DNA of 64,000 bases from CAWGOF01 sp963824225. Lineage in GTDB: Bacteria; Acidobacteriota; Polarisedimenticolia; Polarisedimenticolales; Polarisedimenticolaceae. Below, one piece after another: positions 1 through 7,946 of the stretch. The translations under genes were made by a program, and so were the position numbers. Each line of letters opens with the position of its first letter. Position 1 is the first letter of the stretch. The notes beneath the pieces are model-generated. The model had not been told where the DNA came from. It did no database searches and saw only the letters and a list, made by a program, of their open reading frames with translations. The stretch covers positions 2,108,001 through 2,172,000 of the forward strand of contig CAWGOF010000003.1 of assembly GCA_963824225.1 (NCBI GenBank). The letters run 5' to 3'.

Positions 1-311
1 CACTCGTCGAAGTCGAAACTGTAGCCGGTCCCGGTCACCGAGCAAACGACGGAGCCCGTGGTGCACCACTCGCTCGTGTTGGGGCAGTTCAGGCCCCGGG
101 GGCCCATCGAAGGAGCGGTGAGCAGGTCGCCGATCGTACCCATGAACGTGACCAGCGGCACCACGGTCGTCTGGAGCGCACTGTTGAGCCCCGCTTCGAC
201 CGCAGCATCCGCGGGAATGCTGGTCACGTCGTCGTCGTCGTCGCAGCCGGCCACGAAGAGCATCGCCATCGCGAACGCGAGCACGAGCAGCCGTAGACTC
301 GATCTGTTCAT
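1..311 (-). CDS. Putative lipoprotein (3' end outside window)
   Basis: Reading from the ATG at 311, the first residues are MNRSSLRLLVLAFAMAMLF followed by a lipobox, VAGC, and a run of five aspartates. This is a classic type II signal peptide with the lipidated cysteine near residue 23. The mature part has several cysteines and no family I recognise, and the gene runs off the window edge after about 103 codons. The aspartate run after the lipid-anchored cysteine is a flexible tether seen in many exported lipoproteins; placement in the envelope is inferred from the signal alone. Confidence 0.75.
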   Translation of the reverse strand, partial: MNRSSLRLLVLAFAMAMLFVAGCDDDDDVTSIPADAAVEAGLNSALQTTVVPLVTFMGTIGDLLTAPSMGPRGLNCPNTSEWCTTGSVVCSVTGTGYSFDFDE

Positions 312-473
312 TGAGCCGTCCTCCTGTTGCCCTTCCCGGCGCGAGAGTCCGAGTACACTAGCCGGACCTGTCGGCGTGCGATAGCGAATTCTTGCGGAAC
401 GTGGGCCACCGCGCTGAAGCGGGCACACGTCGACGTTTGACGGTATGCTCCCCAGGGGCCCGGAGTTACAGGT

Positions 474-1433
474 ATGGCACGCCGCACCGAGACGACGCGG
501 CCCAGCCAAGGCTCCGAGAAGGTGCGCGAGCACTTGATGACCTCGCTGCACCTCGGGCGGCTGCGGCCGGGCGATCGCGTGGCTTCGGTGCGCCGCCTCG
601 CCGACATCACGGGTCTCAATCGCAAGGCCGTCCACCGCGCCTACCGCGCGCTCGCGAAAGAAGGGTTTCTCGCCGTGCGCCCCGGCGCCGGAACGTTCGT
701 CGCCGAACCCTTCCGCGAGCTTCACGGCCCGGACGCGTTGATTCACGCCGTCAACCGGTGCCGCGCCGAGGCCCATGCCCTCGGCTTGTCGACGTCGGCG
801 TTCGCCGATTTCCTCCAAGGTGCGCTGAACGGCGGCCTTCACGGATTGCCCGTTGTCATCGCCGAGTGCAACCGCGAGCAGATCGAGATGATCGGCCGCG
901 ACGTTCGCTCGGGCCTCGGCGTCGACGCGCGTCCCGTGCTGCTCGACGATCTCGTCGCCGATCCCGCGGCGGCACTCGCCGGGGCGTGGGGGGTTGTGAC
1001 CACCGATTGCCACCGATCCGAGGTCGAATCCGCCGCGCGTGCCGTCGGCGTTCCGGTCTACCGGGTCGCCCTCGACCCCGAGTTCCCCGAGACGATCCTT
1101 CGCTGGGCGCAGCGGCGCGACGTCGTCGTGGTCGTGGGCGACGATCGCTTCCCCAAGGTCTTCTTGCGATTCCTCGGCCAGCTCGGCGGGCGCGAGGAGG
1201 TCCTCGAGCGCATCCGTATCGTGCCCCCGGCCCGCCTTCGTGACGCCCTGCGCGCCGCGGGCGACGACGCGGTGGTCCTCGTCTCGCCCCTCGTGCACCG
1301 CAAGGTGGACGGGAAGCTCCCGCAGCACGCGCGGCCCCTCGCCGCGCACTGGCGGCTGGCCCAGGGGACCCTCGAGCGCCTGCGTACGGAGCTGGCCTAC
1401 GACCTCGCGGCGCGGCGCCAAAGATCCGCCTAG
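474..1433 (+). CDS. GntR-family transcriptional regulator
   Basis: 319 residues. Residues ~12-75 form a GntR winged helix: 'VREHLMTSLHLGRLRPGDRV' is followed by 'SVRRLADITGLNRKAVHRA' (recognition helix) and the wing 'GAGTFV'. The remaining ~240 residues are a ligand-binding domain of no clear subfamily; there is no aminotransferase domain, so it is not MocR-like. The ATG at 474 has a GGAG eight bases upstream. The 3' end overlaps by four bases the convergent metallo-beta-lactamase-fold gene. It stands alone, so its target and effector cannot be inferred. Confidence 0.88.
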   Translation: MARRTETTRPSQGSEKVREHLMTSLHLGRLRPGDRVASVRRLADITGLNRKAVHRAYRALAKEGFLAVRPGAGTFVAEPFRELHGPDALIHAVNRCRAEAHALGLSTSAFADFLQGALNGGLHGLPVVIAECNREQIEMIGRDVRSGLGVDARPVLLDDLVADPAAALAGAWGVVTTDCHRSEVESAARAVGVPVYRVALDPEFPETILRWAQRRDVVVVVGDDRFPKVFLRFLGQLGGREEVLERIRIVPPARLRDALRAAGDDAVVLVSPLVHRKVDGKLPQHARPLAAHWRLAQGTLERLRTELAYDLAARRQRSA

Positions 1434-2176
1434 CTACCCGCGATCGACTCCTCGACGCCGAAGATCTCGGCGTACACGCGCGCCATGCGCCGCAACGCCC
1501 CGGCGCCGTCTCCGGAGAACGACGAGCCGTGCATGATCGCGAGCGTCCGCGGCTCGAACGTGGCCAGCTCGTGCAGCAGGCGCTCGGTCTTCGGCGTGTA
1601 CGGCACGTAGTCCATCAGCGGGCTGGCCTGCATGGCCCGCGCCGCCTCGCGCGAGCGCTCCACGACGTCCTCGGAGGTGAGCGGCTCTCGCTGGCCGTTG
1701 TGATGGAACAAGTCCGAGACGAACAGCGTGCCCTGGGTCTGCTCGAACAGCACGCCCGCGTCCCAGCCGTGCGGCAGGTGGGGGGTCGGGTGGTAGCGGA
1801 AGCGGTACTTGCCGGTTTCGAGCACCTCACCCTTCTCGAGTCCCCGCGCGGGGCGGTCGGCGAAGTCCGCGAGGTTGACCATGGCACCGATCTGCCCCGA
1901 GACGGCCTGCGCGTGCGGGGCGGTATGCAGCCACTCGTTCAACGCGCCGCTCTCGTCGACCTCGAAGTGGCTGTAGCCGATCCAGCGCAGCTCGCGCGGG
2001 TCGATCAACCTGGCCACGGCCTCCTTCAGGGCCGGGAACATCTGCCGCATTCCGGCGTGGTAGAGCAGCGGCTCGTCGTCGCGGACCAGGAAGTGGTTGA
2101 ACTCGAGGTCGAACTGGGGAGCGTAGATCGAGATGCGGTGGACGTCGGGGGCGATCTCGGCGACTGTGGCGTTCAT
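1430..2176 (-). CDS. Metallo-beta-lactamase-fold protein, flavodiiron (ODP) type without flavodoxin
   Basis: 248 residues. It resembles the diiron domain of flavodiiron proteins: the ligand motif is HFEVDE (residues ~81-86, the H-x-E-x-D form), with later histidines in 'HLPHGWD', 'DLFHHNG' and 'IMHGSS'. The usual C-terminal flavodoxin domain is absent, so this is a stand-alone metal-binding hydrolase or oxidoreductase. The ATG at 2176 has AAAGGAG upstream. Substrate is unknown; oxygen or NO reduction would need a separate electron donor. Confidence 0.8.
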   Translation of the reverse strand: MNATVAEIAPDVHRISIYAPQFDLEFNHFLVRDDEPLLYHAGMRQMFPALKEAVARLIDPRELRWIGYSHFEVDESGALNEWLHTAPHAQAVSGQIGAMVNLADFADRPARGLEKGEVLETGKYRFRYHPTPHLPHGWDAGVLFEQTQGTLFVSDLFHHNGQREPLTSEDVVERSREAARAMQASPLMDYVPYTPKTERLLHELATFEPRTLAIMHGSSFSGDGAGALRRMARVYAEIFGVEESIAGS

Positions 2177-2267
2177 GTGAAGGCTCCTTTCAGGAGGGAG
2201 GTGTAACGAGCCGCGGCCCCGTTACACGTCCTTGGTGAGGCAATCGAGCGTGCTAGTCTCGACTCCG

Positions 2268-2840
2268 ATGACGGAACCGACCGGCGGCGACCTGGCGAGG
2301 CTGGCGCGGAGCATCGCCGCGGCCCCGCGCGGCTCCGCAACGGACGAAGAGGCTCGGCTGTACCGAGCGCTTGCCCCGCGGGTCCGGCGATACGGCCTCA
2401 AGCACCTCCGCGACGCAGCACTGGCCGACGATCTAGCACAACAGGTCGTGCTGACCACCCTCGAGCGGCTGCGTTCGGGCGCTATCCGCGAGCCCGAGCG
2501 CATCGCCTCGTTCGTTCTCGGCACGAGCCGCGCGATGGTGATCGACCTGCTACGGGGAGAGCGGCGGCGGCAGGAGCTGGCCGAGCGCTTCCTCCCACGC
2601 TTCCCCGCCACCGAGGACCCGCGCGAGCCCCTCGAGCTCGACCGCCTCGCCGAGTGCCTCGACCTGCTGAGCGAACGTGCCCGGGCCGTGGTGACGATGA
2701 CCTTCTACGCCGAACGCGAGGCCGCGGAGATCGCCGAGGAGCTGACCCTCTCGCCGGGCAACGTGCGTGTCACGCGGCACCGCGCGTTGGCGCAGCTGCG
2801 CCTGTGCATGGAGGGCGCGGACAGGGAGGCGCCGTCTTGA
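2268..2840 (+). CDS. ECF RNA polymerase sigma factor
   Basis: 190 residues from the ATG at 2268; a longer in-frame start at 2232 exists but lacks conservation. Region 2 is visible as 'ALADDLAQQVVLTTLERL' and region 4 as 'LSERARAVVTMTFYAEREAAEIAEELTLS' split over two helices, then 'GNVRVTRHRALAQLR'. It is translationally coupled to the following zinc-finger protein, whose TTG start overlaps this stop (TTGA). This is the usual sigma/anti-sigma arrangement, so it likely directs a small stress or envelope regulon that includes its own operon. Confidence 0.9.
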   Translation: MTEPTGGDLARLARSIAAAPRGSATDEEARLYRALAPRVRRYGLKHLRDAALADDLAQQVVLTTLERLRSGAIREPERIASFVLGTSRAMVIDLLRGERRRQELAERFLPRFPATEDPREPLELDRLAECLDLLSERARAVVTMTFYAEREAAEIAEELTLSPGNVRVTRHRALAQLRLCMEGADREAPS

Positions 2841-3406
2841 GATCGCGTGGCTGCCTGCGGCCGATTCCCGCCGAGGTCCTCGTCGACTACTGGCTCGACA
2901 GACGGGAGCCCGAGGAGGAGCTGGAGCTCGAGGAGCACCTGTTCGGCTGCGAGGAGTGCTTCGCCGGCCTCGAGGCGTTGGCGGCGCTCGGCGAGGCGGT
3001 CCGGCGGCTCGGACTGGAAGGCCGGCTACGCGGGGGCCTCGGCCCCTCGCTGCTCGAGCGCCTGGAGCGGGACGGACGCGTGATCCGCCGCTACCGCGCC
3101 GCCGCCGGCGGCCACATCCACTGCACGGCGGGGGCCGACGACGACCTCGTCGTGCTCGAGCTCGCCGCCGATCTCGCCGACGTCGAGCGCGTCGATCTTC
3201 TCCATCTCTCGGCGGACGGCGCGCTGCTCCAGCGTGTACGGCAGTTGCCCGTGATCGGCGGACGTGAGGTCGCGTGGGCCTCGCCCGGCGACGTGATTCG
3301 GTCCCTGCCGACCAGCATCATGTTCGTCCGACTGATGGCCGTGGAGCCGGAGGGCGAGCGCCTGCTCGGCGAGTACACGCTTCATCACACGGCCTTCCGT
3401 CCCTGA
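2837..3406 (+). CDS. Zinc-finger (anti-sigma-like) protein
   Basis: 189 residues from a TTG at 2837, chosen because it overlaps the sigma-factor stop as TTGA and opens just before the conserved part. Residues 34-41 read HLFGCEEC, the HxxxCxxC motif of ZAS-type anti-sigma factors, inside an acidic helix. The remaining ~145 residues contain no obvious membrane segment, so this would be a soluble anti-sigma factor. It would bind and inhibit the ECF sigma factor encoded upstream; the signal that releases it is unknown. Confidence 0.8.
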   Translation: MRSRGCLRPIPAEVLVDYWLDRREPEEELELEEHLFGCEECFAGLEALAALGEAVRRLGLEGRLRGGLGPSLLERLERDGRVIRRYRAAAGGHIHCTAGADDDLVVLELAADLADVERVDLLHLSADGALLQRVRQLPVIGGREVAWASPGDVIRSLPTSIMFVRLMAVEPEGERLLGEYTLHHTAFRP

Positions 3407-3424
3407 CCTCCGGCCGTTCCTCGC

Positions 3425-4093
3425 TCACGACGCACGATCCGGTGTAGCCGGCGTCTCGTCGCTGCGGGCGCGAAGAAGCAGCGCGCGCACCTCTTCGTCG
3501 GTCGTCTCCGAGAAGTCGTCGTACCAGAGCCCGACCGCCACGAATGGCTCGGGCGTTCGGCCGCACAAGACCTCGTCGGCTTCCGTCCCCAACTCCCGGC
3601 ATGCGTCGGCCGCCCCCACCGGCACGGCAACGACGACCCGGCGTGGGCCAAGCTGGCGCAGCGCGCGGATGGCTGCGCGCATCGACGCGCCGGTGGCGAG
3701 CCCGTCATCGACCAGGATGACCGTGCGTCCGCGGACCTCCGGGGGAGGGAGGTCGCCGCGGTACAGCCGCTCGCGCCGCTCGAGCTCGGCGTTCTCTCGT
3801 CGAGCGACGATCTCGATCTCCTCGGGCCGAACCCCCGGCGGGAGGAGCTCGTCGTTGAGGACCCGAACTCCGCCCGACGCGATCGCGCCCATCGCGATCT
3901 CCGGGTTGCCGAGCATGCCGAGCTTGCGCACGAGGAACAGATCGAGCGGTGCGCCCAGCGCGCGCGCCACCTCGTACGCGACGGGTACGCCACCGCGCGG
4001 GAGCGCGAGAACCAAGACATCGTCGCGACCGGCGTAACGTGCGAGCGAGCGCCCCAGCGAACGCCCGGCTGTCGCTCGATCGGGAAACAGCAT
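3425..4093 (-). CDS. Phosphoribosyltransferase-domain protein
   Basis: 222 residues from the ATG at 4093. The type I PRTase core is present: 'LALPRGGVPVAYEVARALG', the flexible-loop region, and the PRPP-binding motif VILVDDGLATGAS (residues ~130). This family is common as stand-alone 'predicted phosphoribosyltransferase' proteins of uncertain substrate. The final ~15 residues after the core are probably unstructured. It faces the anti-sigma gene and lies 71 bases downstream of the antiporter gene, possibly in the same transcript. Confidence 0.85.
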   Translation of the reverse strand: MLFPDRATAGRSLGRSLARYAGRDDVLVLALPRGGVPVAYEVARALGAPLDLFLVRKLGMLGNPEIAMGAIASGGVRVLNDELLPPGVRPEEIEIVARRENAELERRERLYRGDLPPPEVRGRTVILVDDGLATGASMRAAIRALRQLGPRRVVVAVPVGAADACRELGTEADEVLCGRTPEPFVAVGLWYDDFSETTDEEVRALLLRARSDETPATPDRAS

Positions 4094-4164
4094 CGGTCTT
4101 TCCTTACGCAAGAAGTGCGCCGCGGGAGCGGACAGGGTCGAACGCGCCGGACACCGCGAGCAAC

Positions 4165-5973
4165 TCACCAGGGTGCGTTGTAAGGCCTGCCCGGGTATGC
4201 GGCCAGGGCCTCCCGAATCGCGCTGGCATACGCGGAGGCCGCCTCGGCCGGCGGCGCGACGCAGGCAAAGGCCCCGCGGCCGAGAAGCTCCCGTGCGGCT
4301 TCGGTTCCCGACGCCGTGACGATGATGTGCGCGCGAGGGTTGATGGCCCGCACCGCGTCGACCAGCTTGGCGTTGCTCGTACCGCGCAGGAAGGCATCGT
4401 CGATCGTCGAGACGACCACCCGGGCCCGTTCGAGTCCGTGGTGGCGCAGGACTTCCGGATTCGAGATGTCTCCGTACGCGACGCGCATCCCGTGAGCGCG
4501 AACGGTCGGGTGGTTCTTCAGGTTGAAATCCACGACCAGGATCTTGGCCAAGACCTCGGGTGCCGAGTGGCGCAACTCGCGAGCGAGAGCCTCGGCGTTC
4601 TGAAAGAACCCGAGAAGCACGATCTCTGCTTCCGGGTGAAGGTGACTCGCCGCGTGCGCGGGTGCGCTTCGAGCCTCGCCGAGCCGCCTCAGGCGGAAGC
4701 CACGTTCCAGCGCAGCGGCGATCGAGTGGTTGAAGCGAACGATGTAGGAGGACAAGACCACCGAGAGCATCAGACCGTACGAGACGATCGCGGCGTCCCG
4801 GGCATCGAGAACCCCCTGCGCCAATCCGACCGGGATGAGCAGCAGGGAGAACTCGCTGAGCTGGGACAGGTTCAACGCCGCCGTCAGGGCGACGATCGGG
4901 CCGAGCCGCGCGCTCAACAGCGCAGGAGCGAAGAGCAACAACCGCGACACCAGCACGAGCGCAACCAGCGTCACGGCGCCGAGCAACACCTCGGGCGAGG
5001 GCCGGGGCAGGCCGATCCCCAGGGCCACGAAGAAGAGCGCCATGAAGAAATCGCGGAGACTCGAGACCTTGGACAGAATCTCGGTGCGCTGGGGAAGCCG
5101 ACTGACCGTCAGGCCGGCGAGAAGCGCTCCCATTTCGGCCGATAGCCCCATGCGCGAGAACCCCTGGGCCCAGAGGAAGCACCACCCGAGCGCCACGACC
5201 GCGATCAGATCCGGCGAGGTGGCGAGAAACGCCATCACGCGCTTCAACACATGTTTCGCGAGCAGCACGCACAGGACGACCAGCAGCGCGGCGCCGCCGA
5301 GCATCATCGCGACACTCGCGATTCCTGCCGATTTCTCGTCCAGCGCGTACACGTACGACAGCGCGAGTACGGCCCAGACGTCCTGCACGATCAGCGTGAG
5401 CATCGTGACCCGGCCTGCCTGGGTCCCCAGCTCGAACTTGTCGCCGAGCAGTTTCACGACCACCGCCGTCGATCCCACCGATGCGGCGACCGCGTAGTAG
5501 ACCCAGGTTCCGCTCGCGTCGCCGAGTCCGGGGATGGATACCCCTAGCGCGTGCGCGCCCCACTGGAGCGCGAGGACGATGCCGATCGACACGGGGGCCT
5601 GCAATAGGATCGCGACCGCCGCGGGAGCTCCCAGGCGGAAGACGCCCCGAAGGTCCATCTCCATGCCGACGATGAAGAGCAGGAATACCAGTCCCAGGTG
5701 CGAGACCTGCTCCATGGTGTGCAGGGATCCGGAGTACGCGCCCGAAAACCGTCCGATCACCAGGCCGGCCACGATGTAGGCCAGGAGCGCCGGTTGCCGG
5801 AGGCGGGTGAACAGCAGGGCCAACACCGCGGCGGTGACGACGGCGAGGCCAATGGCCGGAACCAGCGCGAGCTCCGAGGCTGAGTCGACCGTCGAAGCGT
5901 GCGCCGTGGCAACGCAGACCACCGACCCGCACGCAACGCCGATACGCCCGACGGCTCGAAGCTCTCCGGTCAC
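4165..5973 (-). CDS. CPA2-family cation:proton antiporter with C-terminal NAD-binding (TrkA-N-like) domain
   Basis: About 602 residues from the GTG at 5973 (GGGGAAAG upstream); another GTG at 6012 is possible. The first ~400 residues hold about twelve hydrophobic segments of a Na+/H+ exchanger, with the typical 'YIVAGLVIGRF' and 'LGLVFLLFIVGMEM' segments early on. The last ~150 residues look like a Rossmann regulatory domain ('EIVLLGFFQNAEALARELR', 'ILVVDFN', 'YGDISNPEVL'). That is the KefB/KefC layout: inner-membrane K+ or Na+ exchange for H+, gated by a nucleotide. The glycine-rich loop is degenerate (LGFFQN instead of GxGxxG), so NAD binding is uncertain. Confidence 0.87.
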   Translation of the reverse strand: MTGELRAVGRIGVACGSVVCVATAHASTVDSASELALVPAIGLAVVTAAVLALLFTRLRQPALLAYIVAGLVIGRFSGAYSGSLHTMEQVSHLGLVFLLFIVGMEMDLRGVFRLGAPAAVAILLQAPVSIGIVLALQWGAHALGVSIPGLGDASGTWVYYAVAASVGSTAVVVKLLGDKFELGTQAGRVTMLTLIVQDVWAVLALSYVYALDEKSAGIASVAMMLGGAALLVVLCVLLAKHVLKRVMAFLATSPDLIAVVALGWCFLWAQGFSRMGLSAEMGALLAGLTVSRLPQRTEILSKVSSLRDFFMALFFVALGIGLPRPSPEVLLGAVTLVALVLVSRLLLFAPALLSARLGPIVALTAALNLSQLSEFSLLLIPVGLAQGVLDARDAAIVSYGLMLSVVLSSYIVRFNHSIAAALERGFRLRRLGEARSAPAHAASHLHPEAEIVLLGFFQNAEALARELRHSAPEVLAKILVVDFNLKNHPTVRAHGMRVAYGDISNPEVLRHHGLERARVVVSTIDDAFLRGTSNAKLVDAVRAINPRAHIIVTASGTEAARELLGRGAFACVAPPAEAASAYASAIREALAAYPGRPYNAPW

Positions 5974-6069
5974 GCTTTCCCCGAACGCCCGCGAATCCGA
6001 CGGAGAATACACGGAGAACCCGCGACGGTGCGGTTGGCGGGGACGCCGGGCCCCGTAGGCCCGAGAGCG

Positions 6070-6136
6070 CTACTGCGGCTGCCCGGCCTCGGCGAGCTTC
6101 TTCAGCACCTGCTTTGTCACCGTGACGAGATAGAGC
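6070..6136 (-). pseudogene. Possible C-terminal gene remnant
   Basis: Directly downstream of the VOC gene, a short minus-strand frame reads YLVTVTKQVLKKLAEAGQPQ and ends at a TAG at 6070-6072. It looks like the tail of a protein but has no start of its own and no recognisable parent. It may be a fragment left by a rearrangement between the antiporter and VOC genes, or chance. Confidence 0.2.
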
Positions 6137-6625
6137 TCAGGACCGGTACGCCTTTTCGAGCCCGGCGATGTCGAGCTTGATCATCTGGAGCATGGCATCG
6201 GTGACGCGCTTCGACCGGGCCGGATCTTTGTCGGCCATCATGTCGACGAGGCGGGCCGGCACGATTTGCCACCGGAGGCCGTACTTGTCATTGAGCCAGC
6301 CGCACGCCTGCTCCTTCCCTCCGCCCTCGAGGAGTGCGCTCCAGTACTTGTCGAGCTCGGCCTGATCATCGCAGAGCACGACCATCGAGATTGCGTCGTT
6401 GAAGTCGTGGTGCGATCCCGCGGTCATCGCCTGAAACGGCTGCCCGAACAGAGTGAAGTCCACGACCTTCACCGAGCCGGGAGGCCCGGAGGGCGACTCG
6501 CTCATCATCGACGTCACGCGGTCCACGCGGGAGTCAGGAAAGATCGACGTGTAGAACTTCGCCGCCTCCTCGGCCTCCGTCGCGTACCAGAGGAACGGGA
6601 AGATCTTCGTGCTCGCCTTGGCCAT
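6137..6625 (-). CDS. VOC-family protein, PhnB type
   Basis: 162 residues; GGAGG stands eight bases before the ATG at 6625. The N-terminus 'KIFPFLWYATEAEEAAKFYT' and the C-terminal 'KYGLRWQIVPARLVDMM' are typical of the PhnB (3-demethylubiquinone-9 3-methyltransferase-like) branch of the vicinal oxygen chelate superfamily. Members pair two beta-alpha-beta-beta-beta units around a metal; their substrates are mostly unknown. The coding region is intact and unlinked to a pathway here. Confidence 0.85.
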   Translation of the reverse strand: MAKASTKIFPFLWYATEAEEAAKFYTSIFPDSRVDRVTSMMSESPSGPPGSVKVVDFTLFGQPFQAMTAGSHHDFNDAISMVVLCDDQAELDKYWSALLEGGGKEQACGWLNDKYGLRWQIVPARLVDMMADKDPARSKRVTDAMLQMIKLDIAGLEKAYRS

Positions 6626-6661
6626 CGTTTCCTCCTTCCTCGATCTCGCTCATGAAGAATT

Positions 6662-7917
6662 CTAGCGTGTCGGCGCCTTCGCTCGGACCTGATCGAACCA
6701 GTTGAGGACCGCGACGACGCGATCGCCCCTGTACTGGGGCGCGACGCTACGTAGCGCCAGAAGACGTTGACCGTCGGGGTGAAAGCCCCATACCTCGATG
6801 CCGCGTGGAACCTTCACGATCTCTTTGGGTGCGGCGAACGAGAGTCCCGCGGTGGTGGCGTTCAGGCGCACCGACATGAGCCACGGGGCGGCGTCCCCGG
6901 CATCGCCCTGGTAGACCAGCTCGTCCCCTCGCGGAGACCATCGGGCGTCGATGCCTCCGCCGCGGGAGACCTGCCACGTACCGTTCCCGGTGGGGAACGG
7001 CCGGACGTACACCTCCCGTCGGCCCGACACGTCGATGTCGTAGGCGAGCCATCGTCCGTCGGGAGAAACTTCCGGGCGGGTCGGCGACTCCTCCCCGAAA
7101 CTGGTGAGGCGCTCCCGCCTGGGATCTCCATCCATGCGCGAGAGGAAGAGCCCGCTTTCGTCGACGTGGATGACGCCGACTCCGTCCGGGGTCTTGACGA
7201 TGTTTCGCGCTGTGTCCCCGACGACGTCCGGGAGCACGGGTCGCGGCGGCCCCGTGCCGTCGTCGCCGGTCAGGTAGAGGTGGCGGACGTCGCCGCCCTG
7301 CGCGTCGGAGGCGATCAGGAGCCGCCGCCCTCCGATATCCCACGAAATGAACGTGGAGTTCCCATCCGACTTGGCTCGCACCGAGGATCCGCGGGCGACG
7401 TCGTACACCGCGGCGGTATCGGTCGCGCCGAACACGGTCGCGGCGATCCGGCCTCCGTCCGGCGAGAGCTTCGGCATGAAATAGGGCTCGAGCGGGGCGC
7501 CGACCGGGTCGATGTTTCCGTGGCGCTGTCGTGGGCGGCCTCGAGCCCACAGGCGATCTGCTCCACGATCCCGAGAGCTTCGTCGATCGGCAGCGGGCCG
7601 GCGGTCAGGCGATCCGCGAGCGAGCGGCCCTCGACGAGCTCCATGACCAGGAAGTGGGAGTCGCCGATCTCCTCGAACCCGTAGATCGCCGCGATGTTCG
7701 GATGGTTGAGCGACGCGGCCACGCGCGCTTCGCGCTGGAACCGCGCCATCCGCTCGGGGTCGCTCGCCACCGTCTCGAGAAGCACCTTGATGGCGACGTC
7801 GCGGCCGAGGCGGGTGTCACGGGCGCGGAAGACCTCGCCCATGCCGCCGCTCCCCAAGCGGGAGACGATTCGGTAGGAGCCGATCTGCCCGTGCTCGGGT
7901 CCGGAAGGCTCGGGCAT
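6662..7917 (-). pseudogene. Ser/Thr protein kinase-TolB fusion with internal deletion
   Basis: The ATG at 7917 opens a Hanks-type kinase N-lobe: glycine loop GSGGMGEV (residues 22-29), catalytic Lys44 in VAIKVL, 'HPNIAAIYGFEE' and the hinge 'FLVMELVEGRSLADRL'. It stops being a kinase after GLEAAHD, exactly where the HRDLKP catalytic loop should follow. Within a few bases (~7520-7530) the reading frame changes and a TolB-like beta-propeller begins ('PKLSPDGGRIA', 'SPDGRWLAYDIDVSGRREVY'), running to the stop at 6662. The C-lobe, the membrane segment and part of the propeller are missing. The full-length family (kinase-TM-propeller) is common in Acidobacteriota, so this is an inactive deletion derivative or a collapsed assembly. 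Confidence 0.8.
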
Positions 7918-7946
7918 GCGGTGGATCTTACGCCACGAGGTTCGGC

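Noticed and set aside
58..384. Plus-strand open frame opposite the lipoprotein gene
   Set aside because: The minus strand has a clear signal peptide and lipobox in the same interval; the plus-strand frame is its shadow.
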